From a virus, in the IMG/VR virus record IMGVR_UViG_3300005337_000028, positions 1 through 43,581 of that record: 43,581 nt of DNA. One strand, given 5' to 3'. This document shows, piece by piece, positions 37,103-43,581 of this stretch (position 1 is its first letter; each line of letters starts with the position of its first letter). Below the pieces are notes generated by a model, which did not search any database, had not been told where the DNA came from, and saw only the letters and a list, made by a program, of their open reading frames with translations. The position numbers and the translations under genes were made by a program.

Positions 37103-37513
37103 ATGATCGGCGTGAAAAACACCCTGCCTGATGAAAAAACGAACATCCTGACCGCCAAGTACGACGGTCAGAACTACGAGTTTCGTCCGGGTGAAGTGAC
37201 CGCCATTTCGAACGAAGCAGCGGCTCACATCTTCGGCTACGGCGAGGAGGATAAGAAGCGCGCGTTACATCGCCTCGGCTGGGTGAACTGGGGCGGTCAA
37301 CTCGATGAAGGTCTGGAAAAGCTCGGCAGCTTCGTTTTCCTTGAACCTGAAGAACCAAAGTTCAAGGAAAACGATTCGAAGGTATCCCAGATGCCGCGCA
37401 AGATGTTGTCTGGTGCTGCTGCCGATACCGATTTGTGGGACGGCAAAGGCGATAAGCCCGCAGAAGGTTCGATGAACAAACCCGAGGGCGACCAAAAGCA
37501 GTTCGCCAGCTAG
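37103..37513 (+). CDS. Small head protein
   Basis: 136 aa. First part mixed alpha/beta (NILTAKYDGQNYEFRPGEVTA, AAAHIFGYGEEDKKRALHRLGWVNWGG), second part acidic and flexible (EPEEPKFKENDSKVSQM; DKPAEGSMNKPEGDQ). Probably head completion or stabilising; no family recognised. Confidence 0.72.
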   Translation: MIGVKNTLPDEKTNILTAKYDGQNYEFRPGEVTAISNEAAAHIFGYGEEDKKRALHRLGWVNWGGQLDEGLEKLGSFVFLEPEEPKFKENDSKVSQMPRKMLSGAAADTDLWDGKGDKPAEGSMNKPEGDQKQFAS

Positions 37514-37523
37514 GGAGTGAAAA

Positions 37524-38183
37524 ATCGCTTCACTCACCCTCGCCAACTACATCACTTCGACACGTAGGCTGCTACACGACGCCAACGCGCAATTCTGGTC
37601 GGACGCGGAGCTCACCGATTACATCAACATCGGGCGCAATCGCGTAGCCACCGATACGAAGTGCCTGCGGCAACTCGATACAGTCAGTCTCACGCAGGGG
37701 CAGGAAACCTATACCCTGTCCGCCATCGCCAGCAAGGGCGATAACGCCGTAGACCTGATGAATTTTATCGTGCTGTGGGGGCAGACTCGCTACCCACTGT
37801 ACTGGCGGGCGTGGACCGAGTTCAACGCGCTGTTCCGTACTTGGCAAACAAACCAATCGCGGCCCGGCGCATGGTCGAACTTCGGCACTGGCGCGGCAAT
37901 GGTGATTTACGTTCAGCCGGTGCCTGACCAGACCTACACGGCGTACATCGATTACTTTTACGTGCCCGATCCGCTGGTCGATAACAGCAGTGTGGACGAA
38001 CTCATCTATCCGTTCAACGATGCGGTCCAGTATTACGCTGCGCACATGGCGAAGTTCAAATCGCAGAGCTACGGCGAGGCCGATATCTTCATGCAACAGT
38101 ACGCGCAGAACGCCATGTGGGCGCTGACCGGCGTATACACCCGCCGTCTGCCCGATGCGTACAATACCTATCCCGGACGGTAG
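37524..38183 (+). CDS. Head-tail adaptor protein, ATC start codon
   Basis: 219 aa if initiation is at ATC 37524. AGGGAG stands at 37512-37517, six bases upstream. The reading frame is clearly protein-like from that point (ASLTLANYITSTRRLLHDAN, FWSDAELTDYINIGRNRVA), the normal N-terminus of podophage head-tail adaptors. The next in-frame ATG is 78 codons downstream and would delete this part; TGA precedes the ATC by one codon. The centre (YPLYWRAWTEFNALFRTWQTN) and C-terminus (YPFNDAVQYYAAHMAKFKSQSYGEADIF) fit the adaptor family. It would join the portal to the tail. Confidence 0.78.
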   Translation: MASLTLANYITSTRRLLHDANAQFWSDAELTDYINIGRNRVATDTKCLRQLDTVSLTQGQETYTLSAIASKGDNAVDLMNFIVLWGQTRYPLYWRAWTEFNALFRTWQTNQSRPGAWSNFGTGAAMVIYVQPVPDQTYTAYIDYFYVPDPLVDNSSVDELIYPFNDAVQYYAAHMAKFKSQSYGEADIFMQQYAQNAMWALTGVYTRRLPDAYNTYPGR

Positions 38184-38185
38184 CC

Positions 38186-39721
38186 GTGGCTACGGGACAG
38201 CGCCAGCGCGTACCCCCCGCGAAGGGCCAAATCCAGTCGGAGAACCACGTTTTCCGAGAGTTCGAGGGGATCAACACCCAGGCAACGCGACAGGGCATCA
38301 AGACTACGCAATTCGCGTGGATCGAGAACGTCATGCCCATCGACTTCGGCAACCTGAAAGCCGTTCAGCAGAATGACCCTGTACTCGCCACGCTGACCGG
38401 CACCGTATCGTATAACCACGAATACAACATCAGCAACACGGCGTATATGTTCTACTCCACGACCGCTGGTGCTGCCTACCAAGTACGGATTTCCGATGGT
38501 GCCGTCACCCAAATAGCGGCGCCCGGCACATTTTCCGGCAGCGCTGTCCGCGTAGCACAGTGGAAAAATGAACGTGTTCTGATTATCGACACGACCGGCT
38601 ATTACGACTGGAATGGCGCGGCTCTAACATCTTTGGGCGGTATTACCGGAGCACCCCCAAGCGGAACGGATATTTCGACATACTCAAACCGAGTATGGAT
38701 CACAAACGGAACCGACAATCGCACTCTGAGCTACTCGGATGCGAATAGTTATGCTGTTTTCACCGGCTCTGGTGGCTCCACGACCATCAACGACGAGACG
38801 CTGACCTCGAAAATCACAAAAACTGTCACAGCGAACAACTTTCTGTACGTTTTTGGCACTGATTCCATCAACATCATTGCCGACGTTCAGGTTGTCGGCG
38901 GCGTCACGCAGTTTTCGAACACGAATATCAGCGCGAACTCGGGAACGGACCTCCCGTTCGCCATTTTTGCGTACTATCGCGCGATTTGGTACATGAACGA
39001 GTCGGGAATCTTCGCTTTGTATGGCGCGACTCCGCGCAAGGCGAGCGATGACCTCGATGGCATATTTGAGCGCATCGATTTCACGCGTCCTGTCACTGCG
39101 GGAACCGTTTCGCTGTTCAATATCCTGTGCGCGGCGTTCATGTTCACCTACAACGACCCGATGGCTGGTCCGCGCAAACTCATGGCGCTATATTTCAATA
39201 AAAAGTGGTTCGTGGCGAGCCAAGATGCCGAACTCACGCACATGGCGACCTCCACCGAGTCCACGGACACTTTGTACGGAGCCGGAGGCTCGTCGGTCTA
39301 CAAATTGTTCGCCGATGATGAGGCGGATATTTCCCAGACGATTCAATCCTCGTTTTGGGATTTCTCGGACTTCATTTCGATCAAGCAGTCGCTGAAAGTT
39401 GGCGTGGAAGGCACGCTCCCTGCCACCGAGGGCAGCATCGACATTACCGTGGACAGCGAGCAAGGATCGCAGTCGCCGAGCAACCCATTCGCCAGTACGT
39501 TTGCGTTTCAGTGGTTCAATAGTGTCGGAGCGCCATTCACATGGACCAATAGCCTTGGCGCGCCATTCACTTGGCTGGTAAGCGGCTACGTGTGGCTGCA
39601 AGGCAACGTGGAAAACTATGGCCACTACCTAGGCTTCACGCTGACCTCGGAGACTGCGGGGAATATCTATAATGGATTCCAGATGGAGTACGTACGCGAG
39701 CCTGCGGGCTGGGGGTCATAG
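38186..39721 (+). CDS. Tail nozzle/stabilisation protein
   Basis: 511 aa from the GTG at 38186, which follows the adaptor stop by two bases. Beta-rich throughout, with repeating propeller-like units (GAAYQVRISDGAVTQIAAPG, RVWITNGTDNRTLSYSDAN, NFLYVFGTDSINIIADVQ). The N-terminus (FREFEGINTQATRQGIKTTQ) and the position after the adaptor match P22 gp10-type or T7 gp12-type tail proteins. The C-terminus contains a short duplicated motif (GAPFTWTNSLGAPFTWL). Family resemblance, not proof. Confidence 0.75.
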   Translation: MATGQRQRVPPAKGQIQSENHVFREFEGINTQATRQGIKTTQFAWIENVMPIDFGNLKAVQQNDPVLATLTGTVSYNHEYNISNTAYMFYSTTAGAAYQVRISDGAVTQIAAPGTFSGSAVRVAQWKNERVLIIDTTGYYDWNGAALTSLGGITGAPPSGTDISTYSNRVWITNGTDNRTLSYSDANSYAVFTGSGGSTTINDETLTSKITKTVTANNFLYVFGTDSINIIADVQVVGGVTQFSNTNISANSGTDLPFAIFAYYRAIWYMNESGIFALYGATPRKASDDLDGIFERIDFTRPVTAGTVSLFNILCAAFMFTYNDPMAGPRKLMALYFNKKWFVASQDAELTHMATSTESTDTLYGAGGSSVYKLFADDEADISQTIQSSFWDFSDFISIKQSLKVGVEGTLPATEGSIDITVDSEQGSQSPSNPFASTFAFQWFNSVGAPFTWTNSLGAPFTWLVSGYVWLQGNVENYGHYLGFTLTSETAGNIYNGFQMEYVREPAGWGS

Positions 39722-40936
39722 ATGAAACCGATTACCGGACAGACCGTTTGGGGCGCCGCAACTAGCGGCACCACGACGCAACTAGACAACAATTTTGCGT
39801 TGTGCATCAACGCGATCAACGACTTCGCCACCTACGCGAATTTTCTTGTTGATACGGGAGCGGCGAATTCCTACGTGGTAACGCTGCCAGCAAGCACCAC
39901 AGGCGTCCTACAGGACGGTTTTTTGCTCCAAATGAGGGCCGTAAACGCGAATACCGGCTCATCTACGCTGGCTTTCAACGGCGGCGGCGCACTGAACATA
40001 CTCAACATCGACGGCACGCCGCTAGCAGCAGGCGCCATTCCGGCAAATGGAATTGTTGCACTGCAATATCGCGCCTCGGATACGGTGTGGCTGCTGCAAT
40101 CGTCAGGTGTGGCCGCAAGTTCGAGCGCGGTGCCGGTGCGTCAAACCGTTCTGAGTGGTCCGATGGATGCAAATGGAGCCTCGACCCTGCTTCCGCTGAC
40201 TTCCGCGAACCTGACGGTCACCACGGCGAACATCACTGCGAACGCGCCTGTCGTCGTGACGGCGGCGAATGGTTTCAGCGCTGCCGGTGCCGTGAACCGG
40301 ATTGCCAGTACGAGCGCTAACCAGACGTGGGCGAACCTGACCGCCAATTCGATCAACTATCTCGGCCTGCGCTTGGAAGCGAACGGCACGGTATCTACCG
40401 TATTCACCGCAAACGCGCCGGTCTATCAACAGGCGGGTACGGCCAGCAACGGCAACAACAACTACACGTTCAACATCAAAGCCATGAGCATGAGCCTCGG
40501 CAACGGCACGGCATCCGCACAGTCGTGGACCGTGTTCGTGGGCGAGGCCAATTGCAACAGCAATGCCGTAGTCAGTATGGTCAGCTACGCCTACATGGGC
40601 ATGTACGATTCAGGATTCACGGCGACTCTCCCGAGTAACGCCACACAGACCACGCGGCAACACAACCTCGGCATCACTCCGGAGCTATTCAATTTCATCA
40701 TCGAATGCACGACGGGGCAATCTGGCTTCAGCGTGGGAGACCGCACTGACTACCGTTCGTTCTACGGCTCTGACGCAACTTCGCTGGTGTGGGAGCGACT
40801 GAATGTCTCACGCAACGGGATGTTCCTGCAAACGCCATCGGCTACGGCATTCGCGGCAATCAATGCTGCCGGTACGAATGCGGCTGTCACGGCGGGAAAT
40901 TTCAAGTACAAGTTCACGGCTGGACGGGGTTGGTAA
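39722..40936 (+). CDS. Tail fibre / receptor-binding candidate
   Basis: 404 aa; the ATG follows the previous stop directly. Starts with a short tail-attachment-like segment (GQTVWGAATSGTTTQLDNNF), then a Thr/Ala/Asn-rich shaft (VVTLPASTTGVLQDGFLLQM; ANLTVTTANITANAPVVVTA) and a beta-rich C-terminal head domain ending GNFKYKFTAGRGW. Composition and place after the tail nozzle fit a fibre or side-tail protein. It shows no C-type lectin or DGR variable repeat. Confidence 0.72.
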   Translation: MKPITGQTVWGAATSGTTTQLDNNFALCINAINDFATYANFLVDTGAANSYVVTLPASTTGVLQDGFLLQMRAVNANTGSSTLAFNGGGALNILNIDGTPLAAGAIPANGIVALQYRASDTVWLLQSSGVAASSSAVPVRQTVLSGPMDANGASTLLPLTSANLTVTTANITANAPVVVTAANGFSAAGAVNRIASTSANQTWANLTANSINYLGLRLEANGTVSTVFTANAPVYQQAGTASNGNNNYTFNIKAMSMSLGNGTASAQSWTVFVGEANCNSNAVVSMVSYAYMGMYDSGFTATLPSNATQTTRQHNLGITPELFNFIIECTTGQSGFSVGDRTDYRSFYGSDATSLVWERLNVSRNGMFLQTPSATAFAAINAAGTNAAVTAGNFKYKFTAGRGW

Positions 40937-41272
40937 GTGAATATCCTGCCGTTTATCGACACGGAATTCGATGATCCGGAAGCATTCGAAGCCTTCGCGC
41001 TTGCCAATGGCATGGCACACCAACGGATTTACAATGTCATGTATTCCATCGGCAAGCCGTTCACGTACTACCCGCTGATGGACGCCGAATCTGACACGGA
41101 CTGGCTCTTGATCCTGAATCAGCAAATGCAGTCGATTTACGCGAAACTTGGCATCAATGGACTCCCTGACTTTGCAGGCGTAGACTTGCACAAACGAGAG
41201 GATTTCGAGGATTTCATGCTTTCCTACGGGCGATCCTTGCAGTTGGTCAATATCGTGTTGAACATTCATTGA
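40937..41272 (+). CDS. Hypothetical tail-region protein
   Basis: 111 aa from a GTG directly after the fibre stop. Acidic (TEFDDPEAFEAFALAN), helical, with aromatic residues (YPLMDAESDTDWLLILNQQM; DLHKREDFEDFMLSYG). Small proteins of this kind lie before the internal proteins in several podophages. Function unknown. Confidence 0.72.
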   Translation: MNILPFIDTEFDDPEAFEAFALANGMAHQRIYNVMYSIGKPFTYYPLMDAESDTDWLLILNQQMQSIYAKLGINGLPDFAGVDLHKREDFEDFMLSYGRSLQLVNIVLNIH

Positions 41273-41280
41273 GGTAAATT

Positions 41281-42993
41281 ATGGCCTACGATGCCGTTAA
41301 TTGGAGCGAACTAACCCCCGATCAGATGTATGACGCTGCGGATGGGCGCTACTTTGCGGGCGGCGGCGGGACCTACATCGACAAGCTTCCCACGGACGAT
41401 GAATATTACGCGTCCCTGAACGGCAAGAGCAACTGGGGCAACCTCGGCGACCAACTCAAGCAGATTGGCGCAACTCACGGATTGACGGCGGCTGATTTCA
41501 ATCAGGGCTTCAATTCCTACCTGACCAGTACCGGATTTGACCCGAACAATGAGTCCATCCAAACCGGTAGGGGCATAGCTAATTGGTGGGGTCCGCAGGC
41601 AGCCATGCGAGCGTACCTGCAAGGCGTGGGGCAGAATAAACCTGAATTGGCGGACTTGTACAAGCAATACGCCAATCCGGCAATGGAGTCGGCGCAGCAA
41701 AAAGGCATCGCGGAAAACTACGACCGCATGCAGGAGCAGTACGGAAATTACAGCGATTGGGATTGGCTGCCCGGTGTCCTGTCGATCCTCGGCCTCGGCA
41801 TGGGCGTCAATGGCATGTATGGCGCTGGCGGCTTGGGCGCTGGGGCTGAAAGTGCGGCGGCAAGTGGTGCGGCTTCTGGCGCCGGGGATGTATTCGGCAT
41901 GGGTTATGGCGGCTATGGCCCGCCAGAACTGGCTGCGGGTGGTGTTGTAGGCGGCGGTGGACTAGATGCTGGCGTACCCGCCGGGGAGCCTGCTACGGGT
42001 GCCGCGCCGAATCCAGATGCGCTAGATGGGATGCAGGGATTCGCTGGTTTCAATGGCGGGGATGCGGCAGCGCCCACCATTAGCGGCGGTGAGACGGGCG
42101 GCTTGCCCTATGGCGGCGAAGGGACTCCGGCGGGCTCGCCTACTGGTGCGCCCGCCGATCTTAGCCCGCCCACGCCCGGCCCGAGCGGCATCGATGTTGG
42201 GGGTGGTGGCGGAAGTGGCGGCGGTCCTGGCGGTGGTGGGGCGCCCGAACTGCCGGGCGTTCCGGAGGCTCAGGCGCCTACCGCGCCCGTCAATCTCGGC
42301 GAACCCGGCCCTGAATTTGGCATGGGCTACGGCGGCTACGGTCCAGAGGGGCAGGCTGCCGCGCCGATCACGGACCTGTCCACGAAAGCCGGGCTAGGCG
42401 ATAACGTACGCTTGGCTGCAACGAATGTCCCTAATGGCACCACGACCGCCGTAGACAAGGCGCTGAAGTTCCTCGGAATCACGGACGACAAGGGAAATAT
42501 GGGCAAGAATGCCCTCTCGCTGGCCGGTCTGGGCTTGAGTCAGGCAAACGCCAGCAAGAACAAAGCAAGTCTGTCGAAAGACCTGACCGCTGCTGCTGGT
42601 CCCGCGTCCGCCGCTGCACAGCAATTGCTGTCGCAAGGGCTATCTGGGCAGGCGCCCGCTGCGATCATCGCCAATGCGGACAAAACCCTGAACGACCGCA
42701 CGCAGGAGGTTATCCAGCGGTATTCGAACATGGGACGGGATGCAAAAACGGACTCGGCAGCGCAGGCGGAAATCAGCAAGCTGAAACTGGCGCGAGACGC
42801 CTCTCTGCAAGCCTACGCACAAGCGCTGACCTCGCAGGGATTGCAGGCTGCCGGACTCGCGCAAGGGCCGACCACGCAAGCTGCGATTGCTGCCGCACAG
42901 TCGGATAAGGACTTCTCTAACAGCGTTGCCCAGATGCTGCAACAGATGGCGATGATGCAAGCCATGCAAAGCCGCGCCGGAGCGCCCGCGTAA
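41281..42993 (+). CDS. Large Gly-rich internal virion protein
   Basis: 570 aa. N-terminal ~160 residues are charged and structured (YDAADGRYFAGGGGTYIDKL, ...DWLPGVLSILGLGMGVNGM, a hydrophobic segment). Residues about 165-360 are an extended Gly/Pro/Ala-rich domain with the repeated motif FGMGYGGYGP (twice). The C-terminus is helical and Gln/Ala-rich (AQALTSQGLQAAGLAQGPTT). Long flexible proteins with hydrophobic segments in this position are often ejected into the host. Family not known. Overlaps the next gene by one base (TAATG). Confidence 0.75.
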   Translation: MAYDAVNWSELTPDQMYDAADGRYFAGGGGTYIDKLPTDDEYYASLNGKSNWGNLGDQLKQIGATHGLTAADFNQGFNSYLTSTGFDPNNESIQTGRGIANWWGPQAAMRAYLQGVGQNKPELADLYKQYANPAMESAQQKGIAENYDRMQEQYGNYSDWDWLPGVLSILGLGMGVNGMYGAGGLGAGAESAAASGAASGAGDVFGMGYGGYGPPELAAGGVVGGGGLDAGVPAGEPATGAAPNPDALDGMQGFAGFNGGDAAAPTISGGETGGLPYGGEGTPAGSPTGAPADLSPPTPGPSGIDVGGGGGSGGGPGGGGAPELPGVPEAQAPTAPVNLGEPGPEFGMGYGGYGPEGQAAAPITDLSTKAGLGDNVRLAATNVPNGTTTAVDKALKFLGITDDKGNMGKNALSLAGLGLSQANASKNKASLSKDLTAAAGPASAAAQQLLSQGLSGQAPAAIIANADKTLNDRTQEVIQRYSNMGRDAKTDSAAQAEISKLKLARDASLQAYAQALTSQGLQAAGLAQGPTTQAAIAAAQSDKDFSNSVAQMLQQMAMMQAMQSRAGAPA

Positions 42994-43581
42994 TGGATCA
43001 ACTCGCTCCCGGCGCTGCCGATATCGTAGGCGCAAACCCGCTGCCCCTGCTGCCGGGTGCGGGCGGCATGCGCACGGCTACCGCTGGACCAGGGCCGGGG
43101 CCGATTGCGCCGCCGATGGTAGGCGATCCCCCGATGGCTGGGGGCGCCATTGCTGGCGGCATGCCTCCGCAGTTTGCCGTGCAGATGGCGGCAGAGCAGG
43201 CGAAGAAGGATGCCGCCCTTAAAACCATCCAAAATGCTGCATCGCAGCGAGATATTGCGCAGGCACCGATTGCAGAGCGCATGAAGGAGGTTCCGAAGCC
43301 TGCCGATCCGGTCTACACAAAATTACCGGAAGCGCCGCGTTCGCTGCCGATGTCGCCGCAGGAAATGAGCGACTTCACATCTACCATGTTCGCGCTGTCC
43401 GTGATTGGTGGCGCGATGACGCGCACGCCAATGGCAACGGCGATGAACGCGTTTTCTAGCGCGCTGAAAGGTTTGCAGGAAGGCGATGCCGAACGCTTCA
43501 AGCGTGACTCGGCTGCGTTCAAGCAAAACATGGACGCGACGGTAGCGAAGAATCAACTCGCGCATCAGGAGTACACCGACG
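42993..43581 (+). CDS. Internal/ejection-type virion protein, N-terminal part (continues at base 2)
   Basis: ATG at 42993, sharing one base with the stop of the 570-aa gene. The frame stays open to the end of the window and continues in the same phase at base 2 (the last 110 bases repeat the first 110); the whole protein is about 531 aa. The part here has a flexible Gly/Pro/Met-rich N-terminus (GPGPGPIAPPMVGDPPMAGG pattern), then a helical Lys/Ala-rich stretch, then SPQEMSDFTSTMFALSVIGGAM, which might cross a membrane. Confidence 0.78.
   Translation, partial: MDQLAPGAADIVGANPLPLLPGAGGMRTATAGPGPGPIAPPMVGDPPMAGGAIAGGMPPQFAVQMAAEQAKKDAALKTIQNAASQRDIAQAPIAERMKEVPKPADPVYTKLPEAPRSLPMSPQEMSDFTSTMFALSVIGGAMTRTPMATAMNAFSSALKGLQEGDAERFKRDSAAFKQNMDATVAKNQLAHQEYTD
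43472..43581. repeat. Terminal direct repeat, right copy
   Basis: Identical to bases 1-110. The internal virion protein gene stays in frame across the junction, confirming circular closure of the contig. Confidence 0.95.

Noticed and set aside
38117-38185. N-terminal extension of the tail nozzle gene to an ATG inside the adaptor gene
   Set aside because: It would overlap the adaptor by 67 bases with an Arg/Cys-rich, unprotein-like sequence; the GTG at 38186 just after the adaptor stop is more natural.
39722-40936. Possible diversity-generating retroelement target in the fibre, as in Bordetella phage BPP-1
   Set aside because: No C-type lectin end, no template repeat and no reverse transcriptase in the window.

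Overview
This window is the complete, circularly closed genome of a tailed phage, most likely a podovirus-type phage of a Gram-negative proteobacterium (my guess is a beta-proteobacterium, from the GC-rich coding style and the gene families). The first 110 bases are identical to the last 110, so the unique length is about 43,471 bp. One virion gene runs across the junction (42993 to the end, continuing at 1..1117). I see no integrase, no CI-like repressor with a protease domain, and no CRISPR array. The large terminase, portal, capsid and lysis genes all look intact. Host and morphology are inferences.

Layout. A divergent control region at about 18150-18300 splits the genome. Leftward (minus strand, 18147 down to 4558) runs one long, tightly overlapping transcription unit. 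It starts with small accessory genes, passes the recombination pair (YqaJ/lambda-type exonuclease and a conserved partner) and more accessory genes, and ends in a cluster of host-metabolism-type genes (11246-4558). Rightward (plus strand) from 18300 lie a small helix-turn-helix regulator on a probably leaderless transcript, a VRR-NUC nuclease, zinc-ribbon proteins, a split primase/helicase (free zinc finger plus a degenerate-TOPRIM/RepA-type ATPase) and a DPPH-type methyltransferase. These are followed by an intergenic region with 11 copies of GGAACG/CGTTCC around an AT-rich stretch, a candidate replication origin. After a terminator at about 24726 comes the morphogenesis block: small genes, a tiny lipoprotein, large terminase, portal, a cassette of two LamG-like and two signal-peptide proteins, scaffold-like proteins, major capsid, head-tail adaptor, tail proteins and large internal/ejection-type proteins. 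Through the junction it reaches the lysis cassette (GH108 endolysin at 3791-4270). The rightward and leftward units meet tail to tail at 4558-4561, sharing 4 bases.

The most unusual system is the minus-strand cluster at 4558-11246. In transcription order it encodes a 24-aa coupling peptide, a SAM methyltransferase, a small membrane protein, a phytanoyl-CoA-dioxygenase-family Fe(II)/2OG oxygenase, an HMW1C/OGT-like (GT41) glycosyltransferase, an acyl carrier protein, a KAS III-like condensing enzyme, an SDR reductase, a NeuD/PglD-like O/N-acyltransferase, a 31-aa single-span membrane microprotein and a Rieske non-heme iron oxygenase. Every junction is an ATGA/GTGA-type or slightly longer overlap, so the genes are probably made together. 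Inferred role: building a short acyl group on a carrier protein and using it, with glycosylation, methylation and hydroxylation, to decorate a glycan or protein on the host surface or the virion.

Other points of interest are a structural gene whose only sensible start is an ATC codon with a good Shine-Dalgarno, an exported HExxH protein whose signal peptide lies upstream of any normal start codon, a tRNA-like 3' end with a distant perfect acceptor partner, and a duplicated LamG cassette bounded by an imperfect direct repeat that forms a probable leaderless promoter in one copy.
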